64,000 bases of DNA from Eshraghiella crossota (GTDB lineage: Bacteria; Bacillota; Clostridia; Lachnospirales; Lachnospiraceae), in NCBI RefSeq assembly GCF_025148445.1, contig NZ_CP102270.1:868001-932000 (forward strand). Reading direction: 5' to 3'. The position numbers and the translations under genes were made by a program. Positions 56,138-64,000 of the stretch are shown piece after piece. The notes under the pieces were generated by a model. The model worked only from the letters and a program-made list of their open reading frames with translations. It was not told where the DNA came from and did no database searches. Each line of letters begins with the position of its first letter. Positions within the stretch are counted from its first letter, which is position 1.

Positions 56138-56181
56138 AATCTCTACCCAAACGGCGAAAAAACGGCAAAAAGGTAGAAAAT
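56138..56181. repeat. Dispersed inverted-repeat element, copy 3
   Basis: AATCTCTACCCAAAC is identical to copy 1 over 15 bases. The right arm, AGGTAGAAAATT, is imperfect. The copy lies at the right edge of the accessory segment, in direct orientation with the copies at the left edge. Confidence 0.6.
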
Positions 56182-56208
56182 TTCCCATCTTACCCAAAAA
56201 AATTCACA

Positions 56209-56289
56209 TCCACCCCGCGCCGGAGCCCGAATCCCCACTCCACCCCGCGCCCGGTCTCCCTGTAACATCGTAAAGAATCCTGTAACATC
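56209..56289 (+). repeat. GC-rich short direct repeats before spoIIGA
   Basis: TCCACCCCGCGCC occurs at 56209-56221 and 56239-56251, 30 bases apart. CCTGTAACATC occurs at 56259-56269 and 56279-56289, 20 bases apart. The first pair forms a GC-rich block unlike the surrounding AT-rich sequence. No gene was found in 55991-56384. Confidence 0.65.
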
Positions 56290-56322
56290 CTGTCGCACAA
56301 AAAAATTTCCCTCTGTAGTCAT

Positions 56323-56356
56323 TTCGACATAATTCGTAGAAGAAATTGCCTATAAT
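56323..56356 (+). promoter_or_regulatory. Spo0A-type promoter of spoIIGA-sigE
   Basis: TTCGACA (56323-56329) is the exact complement of the 0A box TGTCGAA and is followed after a 22-base spacer (counted from TTCGAC) by TATAAT (56351-56356). The Bacillus subtilis spoIIG promoter also has a 22-base spacer and 0A boxes at this place. A weaker box, TGTCGCA, lies at 56291-56297. Activation by phosphorylated Spo0A with sigma-A is therefore likely. Confidence 0.75.
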
Positions 56357-56384
56357 TAACTCGTGTTACAACAGGAGGAAGATT

Positions 56385-57248
56385 ATGGAGTATGAAATAT
56401 ACCTGGATATGTTTTTTCTGGTAAATTTCTATATGGATTACATGATCATGTGGGCAGTAACCAAAATTCTAAAAATTACGCAACATGTATATATTAGAAG
56501 AATAGGAGCTGCAGCTGTTGGTGCATTATATGCCACTTTGATAATAGCCTTTCGACTAAACGGTGCCGTATGGAAGATAATGACCTACGCGGTAATTGTA
56601 CTGCTTATGAGTTTCATACTGACAGGGAAAAAGAAGATAAGGCAGATAATAGGAGGGGCAGGACTAATATATCTGTTTGCCATAACACTTGGAGGAATTC
56701 TGCACGTTATATATTATTATACCTTCGCAGGATTTGCTCTGCGGGGACAAGGAGTATCATGGGTGTTAGTAGGGGTAGGCGGAGTAATGTTTGCGCCGTT
56801 ATTGCAAAGCATGATAAAAAGTATATCCAAAAGATTATATCTTAAGGAGACCAGAACAGTAGCAATTCTTGAAAACAAAGACAAAAAGATAAAGCTCATG
56901 GCACTCCTTGATACGGGAAACTCTCTGTATGATCCGATATTTAATGTTCCGGTTAATCTGATAGAATCAGAAGCCGCACGGAAAATAATGGAAGACGGTA
57001 TGGGTATGGGATATCATCTGATACCGTTTGCCTCAGTGGGAAATGAATCGGGACTTATACCTGTTGTGCAGTTTACAGGACTAACCATACACACATCGGG
57101 AGGGGAGTTCCATATAGATAAGCCATGGTTTGCCCTGTATTCAGGCAGACTTTCCGGAAAAGAAGAATATAACATTATTCTTCATCCGGAAATGTTACAC
57201 AAGTCAAATAAGGAGGATAACAATGTATTTAAAAGTAATGATGCCTAA
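56385..57248 (+). CDS. spoIIGA: Pro-sigma-E processing peptidase SpoIIGA
   Basis: 287 residues from ATG 56385 behind AGGAGGAAG; an in-frame ATG upstream overlaps the promoter. Five transmembrane helices (about residues 5-145) precede a cytoplasmic aspartic-protease domain with the catalytic D176 in [11 protein letters not shown]. It cleaves the pro-sequence of sigma-E in the mother cell after a forespore signal. The sigE start lies 26 bases inside its 3' end. Confidence 0.93.
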   Translation: MEYEIYLDMFFLVNFYMDYMIMWAVTKILKITQHVYIRRIGAAAVGALYATLIIAFRLNGAVWKIMTYAVIVLLMSFILTGKKKIRQIIGGAGLIYLFAITLGGILHVIYYYTFAGFALRGQGVSWVLVGVGGVMFAPLLQSMIKSISKRLYLKETRTVAILENKDKKIKLMALLDTGNSLYDPIFNVPVNLIESEAARKIMEDGMGMGYHLIPFASVGNESGLIPVVQFTGLTIHTSGGEFHIDKPWFALYSGRLSGKEEYNIILHPEMLHKSNKEDNNVFKSNDA

Positions 57249-57963
57249 AAGGTTTCAGTTTCGGATGGTTCCGAGTTTCAAAAATTTTCTGTTGGACAGA
57301 AAAGGAGATATTCATTACATAGGCGGGGCAGATGTTTTGCCGGCACCGTTAGAACCAGCCGAAGAAGCAGAAGTAATAGCAGATCTGGGGACGGAGTATG
57401 ATACTAAAGCAAAAACGATGCTGATTGAACATAATTTGCGCCTTGTGGTCTACATAGCAAAAAAATTCGACAACACAGGTGTTGGAGTGGAAGATTTGAT
57501 TTCCATAGGAACGATAGGACTTATAAAAGCCATCAATTCCTTTGATATTAATAAAAAAATTAAACTGGCGACCTATGCGTCAAGATGTATAGAAAATGAG
57601 ATTCTCATGTACCTGAGACGAAATCATAAGACAAGAATGGAAGTATCCATTGACGAACCGCTGAATGTGGACTGGGATGGCAACGAACTTCTTTTGTCGG
57701 ATATTCTGGGAACGGACGAAGACATAATTTATAGAAATCTTGAAGACGAAGCCGAGAAAAAACTGCTTTTAAAGGCAGTGAATAAGTTGAGCGAAAGGGA
57801 AAGAACCATTATAGACCTGAGATTTGGTCTTAACTCCCCTGACGGGAAAGAACTTACACAAAAAGAAGTGGCGGATATGCTTGGAATATCCCAGTCCTAC
57901 ATATCAAGACTTGAAAAAAAGATAATAAAACGTCTGAAAAAAGAAATGATAAAGAATGAATAA
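57223..57963 (+). CDS. sigE: Sporulation sigma factor sigma-E
   Basis: 246 residues from ATG 57223, which has AAGGAGGAT inside the spoIIGA end. The basic, hydrophobic pro-sequence is followed by [13 protein letters not shown], the region where sigma-E is normally cleaved and begins. Region 2 reads [26 protein letters not shown]. Region 4 reads [25 protein letters not shown]. It directs early mother-cell transcription. Confidence 0.95.
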   Translation: MYLKVMMPKRFQFRMVPSFKNFLLDRKGDIHYIGGADVLPAPLEPAEEAEVIADLGTEYDTKAKTMLIEHNLRLVVYIAKKFDNTGVGVEDLISIGTIGLIKAINSFDINKKIKLATYASRCIENEILMYLRRNHKTRMEVSIDEPLNVDWDGNELLLSDILGTDEDIIYRNLEDEAEKKLLLKAVNKLSERERTIIDLRFGLNSPDGKELTQKEVADMLGISQSYISRLEKKIIKRLKKEMIKNE

Positions 57964-58016
57964 CCACTGTTAAAACTGTTAATCATATTCTTATATTTAG
58001 CTAGGCAGGTGAGAAT

Positions 58017-58799
58017 ATGACAATGTACAAAGTTGAAATATGTGGAGTGAACACATCAAAATTACCACTCTTATCTACCAAGGAAAAAGAAGAACTCATT
58101 ATTAAAGTAAAAAACGGAGATAAAGCAGCGAGGGAAAGATATATAAAATGCAACTTAAGACTTGTTTTAAGCGTTGTAAAAAGATTTTCCGGCAACGGCG
58201 AAAATATGGATGATCTGTTCCAGATAGGATGCATAGGACTTATAAAAGCAATCGACAATTTTGATATGAGCCTGAACGTAAAGTTTTCGACTTACGCTGT
58301 GCCTATGATAATTGGGGAGATAAGACGTTTTTTGAGGGATAACAGCCAGATACGGGTGTCGAGGTCGCTTAAAGATGTGGCATTCAGGGCAATATATGCC
58401 AAAGAAAGAATTATGAAAACAGGGAAGGATGAACCCACGGTTAATGAACTTGCCACGGAAATAGGTGTAAGCAAAGAAGAACTTGTAATGGCACTTGATG
58501 CAATCCAGACTCCTGTATCGTTATATGAACCCATATATACGGACGGAGGAGATATGCTGTATGTAATGGACCAGATTGGTGATAAAAAAAATACCGAAGA
58601 AAACTGGGTGAATGAGATGGCACTTAAGGATGCCATAAAAAGACTTCCGGACAGGGAAAAAGAAATAATAAAACTTAGATATTTTGATGGCAAAACCCAG
58701 ATGGAGGTGTCAAAAATGGTGCGGATTTCACAGGCACAGGTCAGCAGACTTGAGAAATCTGCTATAAAAAATATGGAAAATTATCTGCGCCGCGGTTGA
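58017..58799 (+). CDS. sigG: Forespore sigma factor sigma-G
   Basis: 260 residues. The N-terminal signature YKVEICGVNTSKLPLL is diagnostic of sigma-G. Region 2 (NLRLVLSVVKRFSGNGENMDDLFQIG) and region 4 (TQMEVSKMVRISQAQVSRLEKSAI) are intact. The ribosome site CAGGTGAG precedes the ATG. It lies 53 bases after sigE, the usual order in Clostridia and Bacilli. I found no convincing sigma-F or sigma-G promoter in the gap; read-through from spoIIG is likely in part. Confidence 0.95.
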   Translation: MTMYKVEICGVNTSKLPLLSTKEKEELIIKVKNGDKAARERYIKCNLRLVLSVVKRFSGNGENMDDLFQIGCIGLIKAIDNFDMSLNVKFSTYAVPMIIGEIRRFLRDNSQIRVSRSLKDVAFRAIYAKERIMKTGKDEPTVNELATEIGVSKEELVMALDAIQTPVSLYEPIYTDGGDMLYVMDQIGDKKNTEENWVNEMALKDAIKRLPDREKEIIKLRYFDGKTQMEVSKMVRISQAQVSRLEKSAIKNMENYLRRG

Positions 58800-58824
58800 T
58801 TTTACCAATAATAAGTGATAAAAT
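58796..58824 (+). promoter_or_regulatory. Promoter of the repeat-containing membrane protein gene
   Basis: TTGATT (58796-58801, overlapping the sigG stop), 17 bases, TAAAAT (58819-58824). Confidence 0.55.
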
Positions 58825-58861
58825 ATGCACATAAATATTATGATAACAGAAAGCAGGTACT

Positions 58862-60010
58862 ATGAATAATAAGAGAACATTAAGCACAATATTGAAAATT
58901 ATTCTGCCTGTGGTGATTCTGTTAGTAGTTTTGGTTATCAGATTCAGAAAAGTGTCTGATAACGGATTTAATCCTGCCAGATATGTCCTTATTGATACTC
59001 AGGGAATAGATGGCAGAGGCAGGATTTTGCTGTCTTACGACAAAGTGAGCCTTGTAGAGGCTTTATGCGGCAGCGATGCCGATGAAAGAACTAAGGCACT
59101 GTATGAGAAATTTGCCGACAGCATAACGTATGAAGCCGACAGAACTGATGGACTTTCCAATGGAGATGCAATTACAATTACCGTCTCGTATGACAGCAAG
59201 GCTGCCAGAGAGGCAGGGGTTACCATTGATGATAATATCAGGGAGTACAAGGTGACAGGACTTAACAAGGGAACGGCAGTTGATGCCTTTAAGGATTTAC
59301 AGATAGTTACGGATGGTATAAGCCCGTTTGTGACGGTTACTGTTGATAACCTTTCTAAGGATGAGTATATAAGCACTCTTTCTTATGAAGTCGATAAGCC
59401 TGAAGGTAATGCCATAGGCGACACTGTAACGATAAGATGCCTGGCAGATGAAGACGAGGCTGCCGCACTTGGATATTATTTTGAAACGACGAGTATGACA
59501 TATACTATAACAACAGCGGACCGTTATGCCGGTAAGGCAGAAGATCTGGATATGGATGTTATACGCACACTTGCAAAAGAATCGGCGGATGTGGTTACCA
59601 ATCTTACCGCTGACACAACATTTCATATGGCATATACCGTAACCGGTAAGAAGGATTATCTTTACAGGGATGGTAATGAAGAGGCTGTTAATTTTGATAT
59701 ATATAAGGTTGAACTTGCGGATAACACAACGGATACTATGGGCAGCCACGGCAATTATGTCCTTATTTATGTCAAAGGACAGATTAGGACTCCTGATTAT
59801 TCGGGAGGAGAAGATCCGTATGAATATATAGATGCATATTTCTGTTTTGTATTCTGCGATGCAGTGATAACACGTACCGGAGAATTTACAATGGCAGTTA
59901 ATGATATAGAACAGAGGTATATCTGCAACAGCAGCTTTGATGCCGTAAAAGATGACGCAAGGACTTTTATCGGAGCCGGATATGAGTATACGGATGTACC
60001 GCTTAATTAA
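58862..60010 (+). CDS. Membrane-anchored protein with two tandem beta-type repeats
   Basis: 382 residues. An N-terminal anchor helix (about residues 10-27) puts the rest outside the cell. Two repeats of roughly 80 residues can be aligned: ITYEADRTDGLSNGDAITI...EYKVTGL near 95-140 and LSYEVDKPEGNAIGDTVTI...TYTITTA near 177-222. A distinct C-terminal domain of about 150 residues with an aromatic-rich YEYIDAYFCFVFCDAV follows. I do not recognise the family. It precedes the pilus genes by 26 bases and might be part of the same envelope system, which is inference only. Confidence 0.75.
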   Translation: MNNKRTLSTILKIILPVVILLVVLVIRFRKVSDNGFNPARYVLIDTQGIDGRGRILLSYDKVSLVEALCGSDADERTKALYEKFADSITYEADRTDGLSNGDAITITVSYDSKAAREAGVTIDDNIREYKVTGLNKGTAVDAFKDLQIVTDGISPFVTVTVDNLSKDEYISTLSYEVDKPEGNAIGDTVTIRCLADEDEAAALGYYFETTSMTYTITTADRYAGKAEDLDMDVIRTLAKESADVVTNLTADTTFHMAYTVTGKKDYLYRDGNEEAVNFDIYKVELADNTTDTMGSHGNYVLIYVKGQIRTPDYSGGEDPYEYIDAYFCFVFCDAVITRTGEFTMAVNDIEQRYICNSSFDAVKDDARTFIGAGYEYTDVPLN

Positions 60011-60036
60011 TAGAACTATAAGAGGAAGGTTTAGCA

Positions 60037-61752
60037 ATGGCTTATAACAGAAAGCGTCTCCGTCTCGGAGAATTATTACTTGAGAACAATCTTATTACTG
60101 AAGAACAACTTAATATAGCACTGGAAGAACAGAAAGCTAAGGGCATTAAACTTGGTGAAGCGATTATAGGGCTTGGCTATGTTACACAGGATGCCATTAA
60201 TGATTTACTGTGCCAGCAGCTTAATATTGATTTTGTCGATTTAAGAAAGATTGAGATAGATGATTCCATAGCCAGAATGGTAGGAGAGAAGGTAGTCCGT
60301 AAGTACATGCTTCTTCCTTTTGCACTTGATGACAGACAGGCTAATGTAATTAAAGTAGCCATGGAAGATCCTATGAACATTATGGCTATTGATGATATCG
60401 GTATCATCACCGGAATGACGGTCCAGCCATATCTTTCCACACATGCATATATATCTACGGCAATAGATAAGCTGTATGGTAAATCACAGGCCAATGCCAT
60501 TGCGGAACAGTTCATGAAAGAACAGGGTTCGGGTGATGACGCAGATAATGCCGAAGAGAATAAGAGACAGGAAGATGTTGATAATTCACCGGTTGTTAAG
60601 CTTGTTAATAATATTATTGAAGGCGGCGTGCGCCAGAGAGCTTCCGATATACATATTGAACCGTTTGAATACAATGTAAGAGTCAGATACAGGATAGATG
60701 GTGTTCTCCGTGAGATTATATCTTATGACAGAGCACTTTATGCGGCGATTATTGCCAGACTTAAGGTTATTTCAGGAATGGATATTTCTGAAAAGAGAAA
60801 GCCGCAGGACGGCCGAATTACGATAACCGTGGACAGAAGGGAATACGATATCCGTGTCAGCAACCTCCCTACGGTATTTGGAGAGAAAGTCGTTATGCGA
60901 CTTGCTTCCAAAGAAGGTTTTAAGAGGGATAAGAAAGACCTCGGTCTTTCACCTACAGACCTTGTTAAATTTGATAATATCCTTAGAAACCCACATGGAA
61001 TTATCCTTGTTACGGGACCTACAGGTAGTGGTAAATCTACAACACTTTATACGGCTTTAAGCGAACTCGCAAGTGATGAAGTTAATATCATCACTGTTGA
61101 AGACCCGGTAGAAGCGAATGTAGACAATGTAAATCAGGTTCAGGTTAATGTTAAGGCTAACCTTACATTTGCCAGTGCCCTTCGTTCAATTCTCCGACAG
61201 GATCCGGACATCATCATGATAGGTGAGATCCGAGACGGAGAGACAGCAGAGATAGCAGTTAAGGCTTCCATCACAGGACATCTTGTTGTAAGTACACTTC
61301 ATACTAACAGTACTGCGGCATCTATCTCCCGTCTTATTGATATGGGTATTGAACCATACCTTTTAGGTGATTCCCTCGTAGGAATTATCGCCCAGCGACT
61401 TGTCAGAAGGCTTTGCCCTGAATGCAAGGAGCCCTACGAAGCAGACGAGGAAGAAAAGAGAGTTCTTAAGGTACCACAGAATGAACCTCTTAAGCTTTAT
61501 AAGGCTTGCGGATGTGAGGCATGTGGTAATACAGGATATTATGGACGAATCGGTGTATATGAGATAATGCCTATCTCAAGAAAGATCAAGAAACTCATTG
61601 CATCGGGAGCCAATGCGGACGAGATAACCGCACAGGCAGTAACGGAGGGCATGAATACACTTAGAATGTCAGCCTCAAACTATGTAAAACAGGGATTGAC
61701 ATCATTTAGCGAGATGATGAAGATTACCTACGAAACAGACGATACCAACTAA
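60037..61752 (+). CDS. pilB: Type IV pilus extension ATPase PilB (GspE family)
   Basis: 571 residues. The N-terminus carries two MshEN motifs of 24 residues at 9-32 and 38-61, separated by five residues, each with [RK]LGE at the start and Q at the end. This is the exact cyclic-di-GMP-binding pattern. The ATPase domain has Walker A GPTGSGKSTT, the Asp box IITVEDPVE, Walker B IMIGEIRDGETAEIA and the His box TGHLVVSTLHTNST. A tetracysteine zinc site (CPEC and CEACG) lies near the C-terminus. It powers pilus assembly at the inner face of the membrane. Confidence 0.93.
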   Translation: MAYNRKRLRLGELLLENNLITEEQLNIALEEQKAKGIKLGEAIIGLGYVTQDAINDLLCQQLNIDFVDLRKIEIDDSIARMVGEKVVRKYMLLPFALDDRQANVIKVAMEDPMNIMAIDDIGIITGMTVQPYLSTHAYISTAIDKLYGKSQANAIAEQFMKEQGSGDDADNAEENKRQEDVDNSPVVKLVNNIIEGGVRQRASDIHIEPFEYNVRVRYRIDGVLREIISYDRALYAAIIARLKVISGMDISEKRKPQDGRITITVDRREYDIRVSNLPTVFGEKVVMRLASKEGFKRDKKDLGLSPTDLVKFDNILRNPHGIILVTGPTGSGKSTTLYTALSELASDEVNIITVEDPVEANVDNVNQVQVNVKANLTFASALRSILRQDPDIIMIGEIRDGETAEIAVKASITGHLVVSTLHTNSTAASISRLIDMGIEPYLLGDSLVGIIAQRLVRRLCPECKEPYEADEEEKRVLKVPQNEPLKLYKACGCEACGNTGYYGRIGVYEIMPISRKIKKLIASGANADEITAQAVTEGMNTLRMSASNYVKQGLTSFSEMMKITYETDDTN

Positions 61753-61774
61753 AAAAACGGGGGTTTTGGACAAA

Positions 61775-62836
61775 ATGGTTACAATTGAAGAACTTTTAAA
61801 AATCGGTAAAGAAAACGGAGCATCCGACGTACATATTACGGTAGGACTCCCACCTGAGATGAGAGTCAATGGTGAACTTATGGGAATGGATTACCCAAGG
61901 CTTACGCCAACAGACACAGAAGAAATAGTAGGCCAGCTTCTTAATGAGAAGCAGAAAAACATCATTAAAGAATATGGAGAAGCAGATTTTTCATTTTCAA
62001 TACCAAGCCTTGGACGATACAGGGTTAATGCATTTAAACAGCGTGGAAGTCTTGCGGCAGCAATCCGTCTGGTAGGAACACAGATTCCAAGACCTGAAGA
62101 TCTGGGACTTCCTAAATCAGTTATAGAATTACATAATAAGAAGAGAGGACTTATCCTCGTTACGGGACCTACCGGAAGTGGTAAGTCTACTACACTTGCT
62201 TCATTAATTAATAAGATTAATGAGAATCGTAAAGCACATATTATTACACTTGAAGATCCAATCGAGTACCTGCATACACATAAACAGGCGATGATTAACC
62301 AGAGAGAAGTCGGACTTGATACAATGAGTTATGCCAATGCATTAAGGGCTGCACTCCGTGAAGATCCGGATGTCATCCTTGTAGGTGAGATGCGAGACCT
62401 TGAGACAATTTCGATAGCAATTACTGCAGCCGAGACAGGACATCTTGTTCTTTCAACATTGCATACAATAGGTGCGGCAAGTACAATTGACCGTATTATT
62501 GACGTATTCCCTCCTCATCAGCAGCAGCAGATAAGAATACAGCTCTCAATGGTACTTGAAGCGGTTATTTCACAGCAGCTTATTCCTACAACGGATAAGC
62601 ATCACCGTGTAGCAGCATTTGAAGTAATGCTTATGACAGTAGCAATTAAGAACCTTATCCGTGAAAGCAAGACATTCCAGATTGATTCAATGATACAGAC
62701 CAGCAGGGAAAAAGGCATGATAACAATGGATGATGCATTATATGAACTTTGTATGATGGGACATATTACGTCCGAATCCGCACTGAGCTTTGCACAGGAC
62801 CCTGTTGCATTGGAGAAAAAAATTAAAATATACTAA
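61775..62836 (+). CDS. pilT: Type IV pilus retraction ATPase PilT
   Basis: 353 residues from ATG 61775; a TTG nine bases upstream is also possible, since the G-rich ribosome site at 61759-61763 is nearer to it. SDVHITVG at the N-terminus, Walker A GPTGSGKSTT, Asp box ITLEDPIEYLH, Walker B ILVGEMRDLETI and the His box TGHLVLSTLHT are all present. It is shorter than PilB and lacks the MshEN domain and the zinc site, as expected for PilT. It depolymerises pili to give twitching. Confidence 0.93.
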   Translation: MVTIEELLKIGKENGASDVHITVGLPPEMRVNGELMGMDYPRLTPTDTEEIVGQLLNEKQKNIIKEYGEADFSFSIPSLGRYRVNAFKQRGSLAAAIRLVGTQIPRPEDLGLPKSVIELHNKKRGLILVTGPTGSGKSTTLASLINKINENRKAHIITLEDPIEYLHTHKQAMINQREVGLDTMSYANALRAALREDPDVILVGEMRDLETISIAITAAETGHLVLSTLHTIGAASTIDRIIDVFPPHQQQQIRIQLSMVLEAVISQQLIPTTDKHHRVAAFEVMLMTVAIKNLIRESKTFQIDSMIQTSREKGMITMDDALYELCMMGHITSESALSFAQDPVALEKKIKIY

Positions 62837-62867
62837 ACAAATCATAAAAATTTGATAAATAAAAATC

Positions 62868-62896
62868 TTGTATGAAAATTGTCGATGTAGTATAAT
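62868..62896 (+). promoter_or_regulatory. Promoter of pilC
   Basis: TTGTAT (62868-62873), 17 bases, TATAAT (62891-62896), 37 bases before the ATG, so pilC can be transcribed separately from pilB and pilT. Confidence 0.6.
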
Positions 62897-62933
62897 ACAT
62901 ACATACTTAGGATTGGGTTTGATGGAGTAAAGA

Positions 62934-64000
62934 ATGGCAAATTTTAATTATCGAATAATAACAAAAGAAGGCAAAGAAAAGAGCGGCTCTCTCGATGCAG
63001 AAGATCAGATAACCGCTGTAGCACAACTGAAATCGGAAGGCAACACAGTTATTTCCGTTAAGGCAGGCAGCAAGCTTAATACCGAGATTAAGTTTGGCAG
63101 TGGCAAGAAAGTCAAGGTCAGGGACCTGAGCGCTTTTTGTCGACAATTTAACAGTTTGCTGAAAGCGGGCGTAGGTGTTATAACCGCACTTGACATGCTT
63201 GGCGACCAGACAGAGAACAGGACACTTAAGCAGTCCATATATAATGTCAGGGACGGAGTGCAGAAGGGTGATACCCTTGCTAACTCAATGAAGAAGGAAG
63301 ATTGCTTCCCATCACTTCTTGTAAGCATGATGGAAGCCGGTGAACAGTCAGGTAATATTGAAATTGCCCTTGAGAGAATGGCTGAACACTTCGAGAAGGA
63401 CGGAAGAGCCAAGGCGGCACTTAAGAAGGCTATGATGTATCCTATCATATTGGGTATTGTTGCCATAGCAGTTCTTGTCATAATGGTAGTTGCCGTTATT
63501 CCAAGCTTCTCCAGCATGTTCGCAGATATGGATGCGAAGCTTCCGGGAATTACGAGGGGACTTCTTTCCCTCAGCGATTTCATAAGAGGTTACTGGTACA
63601 TAATTATAGCGGTTATAGCCGCAGTAGTAATAGGACTTAAGTATTTTTCAAAGACCGAGACCGGTATATATTTCTTTGCAAGACTTAAGGTCAGGATGCC
63701 GGCATTCGGTAATCTTACGAAGAAGACGGCTGCAGCAAGATTCGCAAGAACTTTCAGCACAATGCTTTCTTCCGGTATGTCAATGGTTGAAGCCCTTAAT
63801 ATTACGGCAGGAACCATGGATAACCAGTTATTCAAGGACGTTGTAAGTGACTGTGCCGTACAGGTGCAGCGAGGCGTGCCTCTTACGATGCCCCTTAAGA
63901 AATCGGAACTGTTCCCACCGCTTATCATCCATATGACAGGCATCGGTGAGGAATCAGGTAATCTTGAAGAGATGCTTAACAACTGTGCCAACTACTTTGA
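62934..64000 (+). CDS. pilC: Type IV pilus platform protein PilC (GspF family), cut by the window end
   Basis: The first 355 codons are present, from ATG 62934 behind TGGAGTAAAG; the frame remains open at base 64000. The first T2SSF domain begins with LSAFCRQFNSLLKAGVGVITAL and the second with RFARTFSTMLSSGMSMVEAL. Between them are two transmembrane helices (about residues 169-190 and 222-239). GEQSGNIEIALERMA and GEESGNLEEMLNN are the family's repeated signatures. PilC is the membrane platform that couples PilB and PilT to pilin. Confidence 0.93.
   Translation, partial: MANFNYRIITKEGKEKSGSLDAEDQITAVAQLKSEGNTVISVKAGSKLNTEIKFGSGKKVKVRDLSAFCRQFNSLLKAGVGVITALDMLGDQTENRTLKQSIYNVRDGVQKGDTLANSMKKEDCFPSLLVSMMEAGEQSGNIEIALERMAEHFEKDGRAKAALKKAMMYPIILGIVAIAVLVIMVVAVIPSFSSMFADMDAKLPGITRGLLSLSDFIRGYWYIIIAVIAAVVIGLKYFSKTETGIYFFARLKVRMPAFGNLTKKTAAARFARTFSTMLSSGMSMVEALNITAGTMDNQLFKDVVSDCAVQVQRGVPLTMPLKKSELFPPLIIHMTGIGEESGNLEEMLNNCANYF

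Noticed and set aside
57956-58016. Possible sigma-F or sigma-G promoter before sigG (TGAATAA ... CATATTC)
   Set aside because: The spacing is too long for either sigma factor, and the matches are weak in AT-rich sequence.
62855-62886. Possible sigma-28 promoter before pilC (TAAA ... GTCGATGT)
   Set aside because: The spacer is 17 rather than 15-16 and the -10 departs further from the consensus. A good sigma-A promoter overlaps it.

Overview
The window is typical of a low-GC, Gram-positive, endospore-forming anaerobe of the class Clostridia, most likely the family Lachnospiraceae. The evidence is an AT-rich sequence with strong AGGAGG ribosome-binding sites, a T-box leader on tyrS, CIRCE-controlled groESL, the sporulation cluster spoIIGA-sigE-sigG, a CotH-type lipoprotein, pyruvate phosphate dikinase, and several DUF families (DUF1846, DUF2225, DUF6033) common in gut Lachnospiraceae. 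Genus and species cannot be fixed from the sequence alone.

Layout. 0-5.7 kb: tail of an unknown gene, an ECF sigma factor with its zinc-finger membrane anti-sigma factor, a PurF-like protein without the usual nucleophilic cysteine, a DUF1846 protein, and convergent truA. 5.7-10.2 kb: a Bce-type antimicrobial-peptide sensing and detoxification module (response regulator, intramembrane kinase, ABC ATPase, FtsX-like permease) with a recognisable operator. 10.2-18 kb: a cell-wall deacetylase, a double GNAT protein, then an apparent operon of CotH-kinase lipoprotein, cytidylate-kinase-like protein and a heterodimeric ABC exporter. 18-25.8 kb: a chemotaxis-type protein (three MshEN-like motifs, CheX-like region, receiver), tyrS with T-box, glnS, DUF2225 and an LTA-synthase-like enzyme. 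25.9-27.7 kb: an AbiE type IV toxin-antitoxin pair inserted between two terminators. 27.8-35.5 kb: a duplicated zinc-site protein divergent from a MocR regulator, a small acidic membrane protein, OGG-type glycosylase, groESL, a small membrane protein and guaB. 35.5-44.9 kb: a tightly packed strand-uniform cluster (amidase, methyltransferase-like protein, GGDEF-EAL protein, fabG, M16C peptidase, era, recO), followed by glyS, a zinc-ribbon membrane protein and ppdK.

50.9-56.3 kb is an accessory segment. It is bracketed by copies of the same short inverted-repeat element and by GC-rich repeats. It carries a truncated gene fused to an IS30-type transposase remnant, a Phd-Doc toxin-antitoxin pair, a decayed SNF2-type helicase piece, and two unknown proteins (one DUF6033) whose genes share a sigma-28 (FliA/SigD)-type promoter, followed by a frameshifted third gene. 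The sigma-28 link is the most unexpected signal in the window.

56.4-64 kb returns to core genes: spoIIGA-sigE behind a Spo0A-type promoter, sigG, a repeat-containing membrane protein, and type IV pilus genes pilB, pilT and pilC (cut by the window end). PilB carries the same 24-residue MshEN motifs as the CheX-receiver protein at 18 kb, and a GGDEF-EAL protein lies at 37.7 kb, so cyclic-di-GMP control of surface structures is a plausible theme. No tRNA, rRNA or CRISPR array was seen.
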